Part shown: in pieces, positions 42,417 to 53,150 of the stretch
Layout of the letters: each line of letters begins with the position of its first letter
How positions within the stretch are numbered: the first letter of the stretch is position 1
Assembly: GCF_052324685.1 (NCBI RefSeq)
Contig: NC_135211.1
Span: 51,910,182 to 51,974,181 of the forward strand
DNA length: 64,000 bases
From: Brachyhypopomus gauderio
Lineage: Eukaryota; Chordata; Actinopteri; Gymnotiformes; Hypopomidae
Reading direction: 5' to 3'
Made by a program: the position numbers and the translations under genes
The notes under the pieces: generated by a model
What the model was told of the DNA's origin: nothing
Databases searched by the model: none
The model's input: the letters and a program-made list of their open reading frames with translations, nothing else

Positions 42417-45400
42417 TCACACGTAGTCCTGCAGGCGACGCGGTGGCCTCCGTGCGCGCTGCGGTCTGGCCTGTCCGGCCATGGGGGACACAGAAGGGGG
42501 GACAGCAGGGGAAACACAGGGGGAAACAGGAGCATGAGAGTCTGGGCGACGTCCAGCGCCCACTAGTTTTGGCCTGTAAGGAGCCAGGCGGTCGCGGTGC
42601 ACCACAAGGCGCCGCCGGCCCCAGCGGATCCTGTAGACAACCTCACCCAATTGGGAGAGGATTTTGCATGGCCCAACCCAGTTTGACTGAAGCTTGGGGC
42701 ACAGTCCCTTTTTGCGTTGGGGGTTGTACAGCCACACATCAGAGTCCTGGGGCAGAGGCGTGCCGTAGCACCGCATGTCATATGCGCGCTTCTGCTTTTC
42801 TCCAGCCGCAGACTGGCTTTCCCTGGTCCGCGCATGCACCTCGTGCAGCCGGGCCCGCAAGTCTGCAACAAATGGAGGACCAGGTGACGCGCTGTCCTCG
42901 TTGTCCGCAGGAGGGCCAAAAGCCAGTTCAACAGGAGACCGCAGCTCCCGCCCGAACATCAACATAGCCGGAGTGAACCCGGTGGTCTCCTGGACGGCTG
43001 AGCGGCAGGCCAGCAGCACAACGGGCAGCCGCTTGTCCCAGTCGTGCTGGTTTCCCTGGGTGGCAATGGCTAGTTGAGCGGCCAGGGTCCGGTTAAACCG
43101 CTCGACTAGCCCGTCGCACTGTGGGTGAAGGGGAGTCGTGCGCGTCTTGTGGATGCCTAGGAGCCTGCAGACCTCCCCCATCACCTCCGACTCGAAGTTC
43201 CTTCCTTGGTCACTGTGTAGGATTTCAGGAACCCCGAACCTGCAAAAGAACTCGTTGACCAGAGTCTCCGCTGTTGTCACCGCGCTCTGGTCTGGCACAG
43301 CATAGGCCTCCGGCCACTTCGTGAAGTAGTCCATGGCTACTAAAACAAAACGGTTTCCCGCATCTGTGACCGGGAACGGCCCGAGCACGTCTACCGCCAC
43401 CCTTTCCATAGGTGAGCCAGACTGCATCGGATGAAGGGGGGCGCGGGCAGCCCTCGGCGGGCCCTTCTTTGCAGAGCAGACGTCGCAGCAGTGTACATGG
43501 AGCTCCACGTCAGTACGACAGCCTGGCCACCAGAAGCGTTGTCGCAATCGCCCCAGTGTCTTTGTGATACCAAAGTGCCCTGAGCCCGGTAGTCCATGGA
43601 CTGCTCGTAGCACCGTGTCATGAAGGCTCCGCGGCACTACTGCCTGGGTCAGCCGGCGCCTGCTACCCGGATCTTCCCACACGCGGCAAAGGACACCCCT
43701 CACAATCCTCATACTAGCCCAGCTGGATCGAACTGCTTTGGCTACGGGGCCCAGTCGTACCACGGCGTCCCATTCCGGTAACGAGGTGGCCTCCAACCCG
43801 TGCAGCGCCCACCCCAGCTCGGGATCCCCCCTCTGGGCCGTGGATAGTTCCTCCCAGGAAACACATGGCAGCGTCGGTGGGGCAACGGGGGCCTGACCAA
43901 CCGCCGCGCAATGCCCCACCTCAGAAGTCCTATTCTCAGCGCGCTGGCAGTGCACGCAGTTCGACTCAGCGCACGGACGACGAGATAAAGCATCGGCGTT
44001 CCCATGGCTACGGCCCGGACGGTGCTCAGCCGTGTAGTCGAACTCCTGCAGCCTCGCAAGCCACCTCGCGAGCTGGCCCTCGGGTTCACGAAACCGCATA
44101 AGCCATAAAAGTGATGCGTGATCTGTGCGCAGTTTGAACGGGACACCGTAGACGTACGGCCGAAAGTGTCGCAATCCTTCCACAACCGCTAACAGTTCCC
44201 GCCGCGTCACGCAGTAATTGCGTTCGGCTTTGTCCAGCCGCCGGCTAAAGTAAGCAATGACCCGTTCCGATCCGTCCTGTAACTGTGAAAGCACAGCCCC
44301 CAGCCCATGATCACTGGCGTCGGTGTCCACCACGAACTGCCCCGACGCTGTAGGGTAAGCCAAAACCGGCGCGCTGCACAAGCTGTCTTTCAGCGTGAGG
44401 AAAGCCCTATCCGCATCATCAGACCAACGGAATTTGGCGCCGCCGCCACTCGTCAAATGGTGTAAGGGCGCGGCGATCTCCGCGAAGCCTTTCACAAAAC
44501 GCCTGTAATATGACGCAAAGCCCAGAAAACTGCGCAACTGGCGCACCGTGCGGGGTGTGGGCCAGTCGTGGACAGCAGCTGTCTTGCTCGGGTCAGTCGC
44601 GATGCCTTCACCGCTAACTACATGACCGAGGAAACTGATCCGTCGTTGCAGCAGGTTGCACTTTGCCGGGTTAAGCGAGAGGTTCGCCTCCTTAATAAGG
44701 CCTAAAACTAGCTCCAGGTTGGCTAATGCAGCCTCAAAACCGGTAGCGTGCACTAACACATCGTCTAGATAAATCACGCACTTTTCCCTAGCGACTCCCG
44801 CTAACACTCGCTCCATCAAGCGCTCAAACGTTGCAGGTGCGTTACAGAGACCAAACGGCAAGACGGTGAACTGCCACAGACCCGTGCCAATAGAGAACGC
44901 TGTCTTTTCTCTCGCTTCGCCCGCCAAAGGAACCTGCCAATACCCGCTGCGAAGATCTAGCGAGCTGAACCAGTCCGAGCCCGCCAGCTGTTCCAGCGTG
45001 TCATCGACCCTCGGCATGGGGTACGAATCGGTCCTAGTTACTGCGTTCAACCGACGATAGTCGACGCAGAACCGCCAACTGCCGTCCTTTTTTTTAGCCA
45101 GCACAACCGGAGCGGACCACGAGCTGTCCGACGGCTCTATCACCCCCGCCGCGGCCATCTCTTTGATCTGTTGTTCCGCTGTCAAACGCTTTGCGAGGGG
45201 AAGACGGTGCGGCCTCAGCCGAACGGGTAACGCGTCCCCTGTATCAATTGAGTGAACCGCGAGCCCCGTCCTGGAGCACTCACGCTCGCTAGCGGCGAAA
45301 ACCCCTTTGAAACGCTCGAGCAGCTCCCGCAATGACCGACTCTGCGATTCAGACAACCCCGCACAGCTACGTTCCCACAAATCACGGACCGGGTCCACAC

Positions 45401-45899
45401 TAGGCGGCGCTGTCACGTCACTCCCCGCCTGGCGTACGGCTACAGTACACGGCCTCTCTGCCGTCACAGTATCCCCGTGTATAGCGACCCCCCGGCCATT
45501 TAGTGTCAAACTACCGCTGTCGAAGTCTATCACCGCCCCCACGCGTTTTAAAAAATCACTGCCCAAAATGCACGGGTCCTTAATACCCCCCACCCAAAAA
45601 GACTGGGTCCAAGGCCCGTGCCCGAAATCCAGTGTCACGGGGACACACCCGACCAGTTCGAAACGGTCCCCCGTCACGGTTGTTAACTCCGTGGTCCTAC
45701 CCGACAGTGATAAATTACCCCCCACGTCATCGGGCAAGAGGTCAGGCCTGATTAAGGAGACCGACGACCCCGTATCGATAAGCGCCAGGAAGGAATTACC
45801 GCTTAACTCACAGTTGATGTAGAGTCCTGGGAGTCCGGTAACTCGGGAGATAACACTAGAGGGCTCCTTGGTGCTTCGTGGAGTCGCCGCGCCCCTCAC
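42417..45899 (-). CDS. Ty3 pol: protease, reverse transcriptase, RNase H, integrase (1160 aa visible)
   Basis: Domains in order: aspartic protease with LIDTGSS (about 42); reverse transcriptase with RFCVDYRRLNAVT, LDLRSGYWQ, LPFGLCNAPATF and catalytic YLDD (377-380); RNase H with VVDTDASDHG (about 525), REL and RTDHASL; integrase with an H-H-C-C zinc site (CCDVCSAKK) and the Asp, Asp, Glu residues in AVDVLGPF, HSDQGRNF and LVERFNRTL; then a basic tail. The frame is open from 45929, upstream of any ATG, and lies at -1 relative to gag, so it is almost certainly made as a gag-pol fusion by frameshifting at 45917-45923. The GTG at 45899 is not expected to be a real start. Full-length for the family, no disruptions seen. 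Confidence 0.95.
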   Translation of the reverse strand: MRGAATPRSTKEPSSVISRVTGLPGLYINCELSGNSFLALIDTGSSVSLIRPDLLPDDVGGNLSLSGRTTELTTVTGDRFELVGCVPVTLDFGHGPWTQSFWVGGIKDPCILGSDFLKRVGAVIDFDSGSLTLNGRGVAIHGDTVTAERPCTVAVRQAGSDVTAPPSVDPVRDLWERSCAGLSESQSRSLRELLERFKGVFAASERECSRTGLAVHSIDTGDALPVRLRPHRLPLAKRLTAEQQIKEMAAAGVIEPSDSSWSAPVVLAKKKDGSWRFCVDYRRLNAVTRTDSYPMPRVDDTLEQLAGSDWFSSLDLRSGYWQVPLAGEAREKTAFSIGTGLWQFTVLPFGLCNAPATFERLMERVLAGVAREKCVIYLDDVLVHATGFEAALANLELVLGLIKEANLSLNPAKCNLLQRRISFLGHVVSGEGIATDPSKTAAVHDWPTPRTVRQLRSFLGFASYYRRFVKGFAEIAAPLHHLTSGGGAKFRWSDDADRAFLTLKDSLCSAPVLAYPTASGQFVVDTDASDHGLGAVLSQLQDGSERVIAYFSRRLDKAERNYCVTRRELLAVVEGLRHFRPYVYGVPFKLRTDHASLLWLMRFREPEGQLARWLARLQEFDYTAEHRPGRSHGNADALSRRPCAESNCVHCQRAENRTSEVGHCAAVGQAPVAPPTLPCVSWEELSTAQRGDPELGWALHGLEATSLPEWDAVVRLGPVAKAVRSSWASMRIVRGVLCRVWEDPGSRRRLTQAVVPRSLHDTVLRAVHGLPGSGHFGITKTLGRLRQRFWWPGCRTDVELHVHCCDVCSAKKGPPRAARAPLHPMQSGSPMERVAVDVLGPFPVTDAGNRFVLVAMDYFTKWPEAYAVPDQSAVTTAETLVNEFFCRFGVPEILHSDQGRNFESEVMGEVCRLLGIHKTRTTPLHPQCDGLVERFNRTLAAQLAIATQGNQHDWDKRLPVVLLACRSAVQETTGFTPAMLMFGRELRSPVELAFGPPADNEDSASPGPPFVADLRARLHEVHARTRESQSAAGEKQKRAYDMRCYGTPLPQDSDVWLYNPQRKKGLCPKLQSNWVGPCKILSQLGEVVYRIRWGRRRLVVHRDRLAPYRPKLVGAGRRPDSHAPVSPCVSPAVPPSVSPMAGQARPQRARRPPRRLQDYV

Positions 45900-45923
45900 C
45901 GGGCGGCTCCCATGTCGTTTCCC
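45880..45923 (-). promoter_or_regulatory. Programmed -1 frameshift signal between gag and pol
   Basis: On the - strand the heptamer GGGAAAC (45923-45917) lies in the gag frame as G GGA AAC, the X XXY YYZ rule. After a 6-base spacer come GGAGCCGCC (45910-45902), a 13-base loop and GGCGACTCC (45888-45880), a nine-position stem with one mismatch. The gag stop is at 45896-45898, inside the loop. The pol frame opens only at 45929, just before the heptamer, as expected. Confidence 0.8.
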
Positions 45924-46813
45924 GGCGCGTCACACGAGTTTGCTTTGTGGCCGGTTTCGCCGCATCGCCAGCACGTCAGCTGTTTTCCAGGCTGTCTGAT
46001 CCGAGGTCGTGTTGTCGCCGTCCATCCGTCGACTGTCCCGGAGAGAATCGTTTCGGCTCTGGTCGCCTCGTCCACCGCAGCATCGATGGTGTCCGGGTTC
46101 GCCAGCCGGACGTGCATCCGCAGCTCGCTCGGCTCCAATGCGCGTACGAAGTGGTCGAGGGAGAGCTGTTGTTGCGCCTCCCGGGGGAATGACGGGTAGG
46201 ATTGTCGTACCAGCAGCGCCACCTCAGAGGCCAAGACACCTATCCGCTCACCCCTGCTCCGTCTCCGGTTGGCCAGAAGTAGTTTTGCCGCCGATTCGTC
46301 GGGTTGTCTTCCGAACCGCGTCGTCAGTGCCCTTTTCAATGGTGCGAGCTCACGTCGGCATTCAGGTGGTAGTTCTACCAGGACCCTGAGCGCTGGTCCC
46401 TGGAGCGACAAACAGAGCTGCGCCGCCGTCTCCGCGTCAGACCACCCCTCGGAGCTTGCCACCACCTCCAGCTGGGCCTCGAAGGCTGCCCAGTCAGCGT
46501 CGCCGTTGTAGCATGGGAGGCTCAACCGGCGTCCCGTGCTAGCCGCCGTCGTTTCCATTTCTCGCGCGCGAGGAGTGGGCGGGGTTGCTGCCGCCGCCAC
46601 GCTCCTCCTCGTCGTCTGTCGGGTCGAGAGTGGTGGGTCGCTGTCGTTCGGGCCGTCCAGCTGTTGTCTCTTCCTCGTAGCGCCGTACGGTTTCTCCGTC
46701 TCCCTCCTCAGCCGTTCGAGGTCTTTGGAGATGCGCTCTATCTCATCTCGTAGGACCACTTCTGACACCAAATGTGGCGTGGTGTAGGAGGGAGGAGTCA
46801 GAAAGCGATCCAT
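45896..46813 (-). CDS. Ty3 gag with CCHC zinc knuckle (up to 305 aa)
   Basis: The protein would form the particle and bind element RNA. A coiled/charged N-terminus (RDEIERISKDLERLRRE) precedes a capsid-like part (PCYNGDADWAAFEAQLE, LCLSLQGPALRVL, REAQQQLSLDHFVRALEP) and one CCHC knuckle near the end (CWRCGETGHKANSC, about 283-296). The most upstream ATG (46813) lies within the 5' LTR and the frame then runs through the primer-binding site. The next in-frame ATG is about 85 codons later, after the charged region. The upstream start therefore seems likely, if the transcript begins before it. Confidence 0.88.
   Translation of the reverse strand: MDRFLTPPSYTTPHLVSEVVLRDEIERISKDLERLRRETEKPYGATRKRQQLDGPNDSDPPLSTRQTTRRSVAAAATPPTPRAREMETTAASTGRRLSLPCYNGDADWAAFEAQLEVVASSEGWSDAETAAQLCLSLQGPALRVLVELPPECRRELAPLKRALTTRFGRQPDESAAKLLLANRRRSRGERIGVLASEVALLVRQSYPSFPREAQQQLSLDHFVRALEPSELRMHVRLANPDTIDAAVDEATRAETILSGTVDGWTATTRPRIRQPGKQLTCWRCGETGHKANSCDAPGNDMGAAR
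46756..46770 (-). promoter_or_regulatory. Primer-binding site for tRNA-Leu
   Basis: Two bases after the 5' LTR the - strand reads TGGTGTCAGAAGTGG. This is complementary to the 3' end of vertebrate leucine tRNA (CCACTTCTGACACCA), as I know it for the CAA anticodon isoacceptor. It would prime first-strand synthesis. Confidence 0.8.
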
Positions 46814-47131
46814 TTTGCAATATAAGCACCTTTATTTAAATCGCCTTGGCAACGTAATCACGCTTGGAGACGTGAACACGCAGAACAGACTCAACAACAC
46901 ATGAAACATGAGGGCAGGTCATCAGTACAGTAACATCACACACACATGGCAGGTAGACTCACACAATGTATAACTACTTAAACTAATACAGGGTGACTTA
47001 AACTACATAACACACACAATCAAACACATAACCAATAAATACATGCACAAACATTACACATAACAGGAACAATACCGGAGCCGCAGGGGCTCATGGGAAA
47101 TAGCGCCGTCCCTCAGCGGACCGACGCTACA
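46773..47131 (-). repeat. 5' LTR of the Ty3 element
   Basis: 359 bp, same sequence and borders as 41792-42150 by direct reading. The element's promoter should lie in it on the - strand. I see no strong TATA box. It contains the likely gag start codon near its 3' end. Confidence 0.95.
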
Positions 47132-47210
47132 ATAATGTCTGTGGAGAGGCACACTGCATTCTGGGAGTATTTGCTGTGCTCTTCTCTGCTCTTCCCACTG
47201 GCCTTCTCCA
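47132..47210 (+). other. Displaced 3' flank of lectin copy D
   Basis: The sequence GAGGCACACTGCATTCTGGGAGTATTTGCTGTGC and onwards corresponds to 3050-3095 beside copy A and resumes exactly where the Ty3 element ends. It proves that the element split a pre-existing duplicated flank. Confidence 0.88.
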
Positions 47211-49345
47211 TGGTTCAGTGGTCAATGCCACATTGTCAAGCATTTATTAAGAGTAAGAGCCAGGGATAATGTAGTTATAAAATGGCTGCAATCACAATTA
47301 CACCAGCACTGATTGGCTACCTCATAAGAAACCAATGAATGTGTCAAATGAAATAAAGCTGGTAGCCATCTTAATTCCTTTGTCATAATGGTGCTCCCTG
47401 CTAGTGATATTAAAGACCTAATTAGCTTCTAGGCATATGGTTGGATACATTTCATTTTAATTTAGCCTTCAAAATAATTATGGCCCCATCCAATAAGCAC
47501 AGACCATATCACAGAAGGAAACTTACCCAAGTTCACAGACATGCAGCCAGCTTTGATCATGAATATAAAAGTGATTCCTGAATCCCCCAAGGGCTGCATT
47601 CACGTTACAATTACATTGTACATTTGGTTCTTTTGTTGCTCAGATCAGATGTCTATCATATTCACACACCAATACATTTTTACACTAGTCCCCTGCATCA
47701 CCAACAACAAAAAAATGAGTTATTTGTGAGTTGACTCGATGCATTCAAATCAGCAGGACATATGCTACTCACTCATATGTATCACATTCTGCTCTGGACA
47801 ATAGCAGTTTGACAGCTGTACACAATCAGGTCCAGAATGACAGCAAAAAAAACGACAACCAGACGGTGAGCTTGAGCTGTTGTCATAGCTACTGTTGCTC
47901 TCATCCATTGTTGCTATTCTGTACGGCTGGTACTAACGATGACAGTGCTACGTTTATGCTTGAGTGAATGACAGACAAAAATGACTCAAATATTTTCCAT
48001 TACTCTGATAAAATAATGAACTAAAATTATATACATATCTGGGTGATGGATCTACTCACCAGAACACAATATTTTTGAGGTACAATTGTAAAACAAAGTG
48101 CGTTATCCCACATTTATTACTTTCCAGTCGTAAGGAACATAATCCTTTTTATCTTCTTGCCTAAATCAAGCATTATTTCTCAAACACAGAGAAGACAGCA
48201 GTGGTGTGTGTGAACTTGGAAAGACTGAATCTTAATTGTGCAGCTGCATTCTGGATCAGCTACAAAGGTCTAGGAAACACACTGCAGAAGCCGTGTTGGA
48301 TTGACCAGGGACTGCAGAAGCACTTGACTGGCATCTCTACAGAAAAAATGGCTGGATCCCCTTGGTGCCATAACAGAAATACGCACGTCTTGTTAGCGTG
48401 TATGGAGAATGAGAGCTGGTGGCCCTGGATGACGCCCAGGTTGCTAGTGTCTTCAGACAGCATGACCAGAGAGCACTCAAATGAAATGGTCAGATCTTGG
48501 TGCAGGGAGGTGAATGTGAACACATCCATTAATGCACATTTAGGACTGATAAAAACACTGTATTTAAGAGAAAAGTATTTTGGTTTTTTTAAAAACAACA
48601 AAAATGTGCATACAGACAATCGGTATGCAGTTTTTGTTTTCAGCACCAGCACGCTACCTTGCAAATGCTTGACAGTTAATGACATGGACAGAAAATTACC
48701 CAACAAACCAATGTTACCTACAATATACAACTATAAAAGAAAACTTCACTTGGATAACTGATAAAGACCAAGTTGTTTTATGTAAATGACACCATCAACT
48801 GCTAAATACTAAACACACAAAGTAGAAAATGCAGATATTTATTTTTTAAAAGTGCAAAGTAAATGTGAAATATTGAAAATAAAAGACTTGCTTCTTCTTA
48901 AAAAGCTCAAAACTCTAGACTAATTCTACTAGTTTCCAAAAGGTCCTATATGTTTATAACTGTACACTATTGACACAATCAAAAATGTTAATGGTATTTT
49001 GAACAATTAATTTAACCACACAAAAAATTATAACATCAGCTTAAACAAAAACTCAAGTTATCCTGAGTTATTATACATTTAACTCACAGGTAACCATGGA
49101 AACATACAGTTCTACATTAGCAAATTACTCCCTAAATTTCTCAGGAGTGGCTATTTATTTTTCTTTACGCTAGATTAACAAAAACAAAAAAGCACCAGGA
49201 CCACTATTCTGGTGAACATCCTGCTCATCTCACCAGGACCGTGCTGGTGCCGGGTGTTGCCCCCAAAAACTCTTGTGCTGATCTTGCAGCACTGCGGCAA
49301 CACTGCGCGTTTATATGGTCCAGCCCTGCACTGTTGTGAGCACGC
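47211..49345. other. Spacer and MED28 3' UTR; worn dispersed repeat at 48220-48480
   Basis: 48225-48480 (GCAGCTGCATTCTGGATCAG and following) resembles a worn dispersed fish retroelement piece, on wording only. The + strand ORF across it (48201-48761) overlaps the presumed MED28 3' UTR and has no domain I recognise, so I do not call it a gene. A TTTATT at 48838-48843 (AATAAA on the - strand) is a likely MED28 poly(A) signal. Confidence 0.45.
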
Positions 49346-50562
49346 TCAGTTGGGCTTGACCGGAGCGGGCAGGTTGGCAGAGGCCTGCTCCAGGAAGGCC
49401 AGCGGTCCCTGAGGCATGTCCGTGGGTTTCTTATGCTGGACGTTGATGTCCTCCAGCACCTGCTGCCAGTGGTGCAGCTTGGTCAGGTGCTTCTGGATCA
49501 GCATCTCCTTCCTCTGAAGCTCGTTCCTCAGCTCCGATATGTCCTGCATCAGCACGTCACACACACACACGATGAGGGACCTCCGATACAACAATTTGAC
49601 ATTTCTGTTTTTTAATTATGTCAACGACAATCATTCATAGTGCTTCTGCACTAGAACTCTTGAAAAGGGGCTGAGCTGTGCTGCAGTTAGTCAGAACACA
49701 ACTGCAAAAGTCACATTTTGCAGACATTTCACTTAAATACTTAAATGAGGAATAATGTGTGACGAAATTCTGTGTTTGTAGTGTGTGAGAGAACAAAACT
49801 CACCTCTTTCTCCACCTGCTCAGGTTTCTGTACCGAGAGCTGCAGCCTTTTTTGAAGGAAAAAACACTCCGTTTGCCTGGCCACATCGAGAAACTTCTGA
49901 ATGCACTGATCAACTCCTTAAAGAAACACAATTAAAACAGCTAGAATCAGCTGATTAGGGCACACTGCAACTTAATCTAAATGAAACGTTTGTCAGACTT
50001 CACCTGTTCTGATCTCTTCCTGGTCGGTGCCATTCACGTAGTCCTGGCTCACCAGGGATGCGAAACATGCCTGAAAATGAACCGAACCGACATGGCCAAG
50101 AGTCATTTAGATAGCCAACTAGGACACTAACGCGTAACTTAAACTTAAATATGTTAATTCATGAACATACACGTTTCCACTTTACAACTACACTGCGGAG
50201 GTGATTGCTGTTCACACATCATAACAAGTTTTAACTCCATATCAACTACAGCCTAGCTGCGAAAATAACATTCAGAGTCCCTACACGCCAGAACCGCACA
50301 CAACGTGATGTTGAACTGGGTGGTATTAAAACCAGCGAGTCTCTCCTCACGGGTTAGCTAGGACGGCGAGCTAACGGCTAACGCCTTATCTTAATCTAAT
50401 CTGAGCTCAGTCCACCTCAAAAGAAGCTTCCAGGTCATCCACCAAGGTGCTGTTGGAGGCTCTGCCGCCGGGAGGGCCTGCTAGCGGGCCAGGAACCCCA
50501 GCAGGGGGGTGCGCGCCAGGGGGCTGCTGCCCGGGGAACATTCCGCCCATGGAGGACGCCAT
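49346..50562 (-). CDS. med28: Mediator complex subunit 28
   Basis: MED28 is a head-module-associated subunit of Mediator, the coactivator that links transcription factors to RNA polymerase II in the nucleus. Coding exons on the - strand: 50416-50562, 50004-50070, 49804-49916 and 49346-49543. All have GT/AG borders, and they join to 525 bp, 174 residues. The protein starts [16 protein letters not shown] (Pro/Gly-rich), then [49 protein letters not shown] and a coiled coil ([19 protein letters not shown]), ending [12 protein letters not shown]. This matches vertebrate MED28 almost word for word; human is 178 residues. A CA repeat lies just before the ATG in the 5' UTR. The locus appears intact and is an anchor for synteny. 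Confidence 0.97.
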
Positions 50563-52000
50563 GTTGGGGTGTGTGTGTGTGTGTGTCTCTCCTCTAGCCA
50601 TCCTACGGTCTCCTAGCGGTGTATATCGCCCCCTACTGGATGGGAGGATGCAACACGTGCAGCTACAATGGACTACAACTACAAACGACAATAGTCGGCA
50701 ACAATAATCTATTTTGATTAATCTATTTATTATATGCTTCTATTCATAAGCATATATTTTAGGTTATGTCAAATAATACCCAAATGCGCAACAACGGACA
50801 CTTCCTAAAACATTTTTATCAAAATAGAGTACAATTATTTTAAACCATCGATCATTGTGTCTCGTCAAAATCTTTTGGTGAGTTTCTGTGCAGTTAATTA
50901 TCCGAGAGCAGGAAATAGAGGAAACGCATCGGTTCATTTATGTGTAAGTGGCCTGTTCAGCAAGACCACACGAGCCGTAAAGTTGACTCGTTCATTTGTT
51001 TACCTGGTTGGCTATAGTGTTTATTCCCCTTACAGAAACGAACGCCAACGCTATTTGTATACGTTTAATTAGCTATTTCAACATGGGTAATTAGAAAACT
51101 GTCTCTTCTATTATTAATAATAGAAACAAAACATTATATAGATTTCGGTCACTTTTGTGCGTTGTGTGCATAATTTTAGCACTGTCATCAGTCAGCATCT
51201 GCCATGCATCACAACAACAGCGGATAAGGACCAACAAAAATACAAAGGTGGTTATAAAACGGGTTTTATTAGGAGTAGAAACAAATAAATATTATCCCAT
51301 CACCTCCAAGTTTACAAGTTTTTAAGTCACATTTTCCTACTGTAGTAAATACACCACGTTACATAGTAGCCACATTAGAAAACAAAGTAATTGTCTCAAT
51401 GTCCAACAAAGTAGACACACATGACTTTTTGACTGTCATATTCATAATGCAGTAAATGTGATCGTCGGATAGCGAACCTACACCCCTGACCTCCTATGGT
51501 AGGTATTAAGATCTGCACCAACAGAGGGCCTCATTGTAACACGACAAACCGTGACTCGCTTCTACCGATCTACCGTCTACTCTCCATTCATGGAGACAGG
51601 GAAATATAAGAAAAATTACCCTTTTTGAAAATATATTGCAATTTGTAAGTTTTACGTTTAATTTGATACAGACACAATTTGAACATTAAAGATGACGTAG
51701 TGTTTTAGTAGGCCACTGCTCTTCTGTCCACTAAAACATAATTTGCACTTAGTTCTTAAACAGAAAATTATAGTTCTGTGTATCCAAACCCTCAATTACC
51801 ATTAAAACGTCAGTCTTAAAACATTTAAAACAGTTCCTGCCAGCCTACATATCTAAGTATTGCACAGTCACTGTGGATATGACTGTAGGAACCGATATAT
51901 TATAAAATTTGAAGTTAAAAAGTAATACTATGTAGATATTATTTGATCTACATAGTAATACTTTTCTCAGTTCGATAAAAAGTCGTACACCCACATACCC

Positions 52001-52031
<31 letters not shown>

Positions 52032-52608
52032 ACACCCATTATAAAATAAAAATAAAAAAAAACCCTGTTTGAATGAATTATTTAACGTGGAGCATATCAG
52101 GACCTGGTTGATTAACGTGAAGTGACAGTTCACACACGGAGACGGAAGCAGGCAGTGGCTGAACTTCACTGACATTTAGGTCAAGAGATATTGACCCCTG
52201 CTGCACGTGCTCTCGGTGCGATTCATTCGTTTCAATGGCAGGTAATCCATATACGCTCTGGACTCTTGTGTGAGTTGTAAAGGCATTCACGGTGAATCGC
52301 TACTAGGTGCCTGTACTGTAGGACACACGGCTTGTACAGTGAGGTTTGGGTCAACTCACGCTTTGCCTCTGCAGAGATGAGCGCACCCGTTAGCTAGACT
52401 AACTGCTGTCTGAAATAACATTTGAGGTACAAGTACAGAGAACACATGCCTACCCTCGTTCGCAGAACCTCAGACGAGGGAAGGCCTGGTGATGCTAAAG
52501 AACTGAAAGACGTGAAATCATCACTAACCGAAGGTTCATTGAGCCTCTCTCTCTTATGTCCCTTACGAGTAAACCATCAGTATGCGTCAACTTCTGTGTC
52601 ATTTGTGG
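50563..52608. other. MED28 upstream region and spacer
   Basis: The first 150 bp should hold the MED28 promoter and 5' UTR, with a (CA)n run on the - strand at 50570-50586. The rest is AT-rich with no recognised gene. A C-run followed by (CA)n lies at 51997-52036. Confidence 0.5.
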
Positions 52609-52613
52609 GGGCG

Positions 52614-52656
<43 letters not shown>

Positions 52657-52657
52657 G

Positions 52658-52702
<45 letters not shown>

Positions 52703-52707
52703 GCACG

Positions 52708-52745
<38 letters not shown>

Positions 52746-52789
52746 GACACACACACACACATACAGACACACACACACACACGCACGCA

Positions 52790-52840
<51 letters not shown>

Positions 52841-52895
52841 ACACACACACACACAGACACACACACACACACATACAGACACACACAGACGGAGT
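52609..52895. repeat. CA/CG microsatellite array, about 285 bp
   Basis: Alternating GCGCGC then (CA)n with regular CGCACGCACG blocks and CATACAGACA interruptions, about 285 bp. Alternating purine-pyrimidine DNA of this kind is prone to Z-form. ORFs of repeated His-Thr or Cys-Val on both strands are artefacts. Confidence 0.95.
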
Positions 52896-52899
52896 GAGC

Positions 52900-53150
52900 G
52901 AGAGAGAACAATTTGGCGTTTTGGTCCGTCCAGCTGAAGCGCCTTCGCGGAGGTATTTGAGAGTGACGCCGTGTGACGAGTTTATTCGGGTTAAGGCGGG
53001 GATGAACAAGCCCACTCGTGGATCGCTGTCAGTTTATTGTGTTATGGAAAGTGTTGTGACAACCATACGCTCGAATACACCATCTGAGAGAGCATCCGGA
53101 GCGTTTCTCTTCCACTGACTACATGCGCCGCCGTGCGCCAAGCGCTCCAG
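52900..53150 (+). other. Candidate untranslated first exon with consensus donor
   Basis: GC-richer DNA with several CpGs ends at CGCTCCAG|GTAAGT (53150/53151), an ideal splice donor. No long coding frame runs through it; short frames stop. It is on the same strand as, and about 9 kb before, the NPY receptor exon, whose acceptor lies in the 5' UTR, so it may be that gene's leader exon. It could instead belong to an unseen gene. No transcript evidence is available. Confidence 0.4.

Larger units (their letters stand above)
41792..47131 (-). mobile_element. Complete Ty3/gypsy retrotransposon, apparently recent
   Basis: A 5340-bp element on the - strand with two 359-bp LTRs that I read as identical, a tRNA-Leu-type primer site, gag, a -1 shifted pol, a polypurine tract and the 4-bp duplication ATAA (41788-41791 and 47132-47135). 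The homologous sequence near copy A (about 3024-3045) gives the empty site. No envelope gene is present. Gag and pol are uninterrupted. All visible replication signals are in place, so it may be, or recently was, active. Confidence 0.95.

Noticed and set aside
42563-46800. Host genes on the + strand within the Ty3 element
   Set aside because: All are shadows of the GC-rich gag and pol frames.
48201-48761. 186-residue + strand ORF near MED28
   Set aside because: It overlaps the presumed MED28 3' UTR and a worn dispersed repeat, with no recognisable domain or splice partners.
52422-53118. His-Thr and Cys-Val repeat ORFs
   Set aside because: They come from the CA/CG microsatellite.
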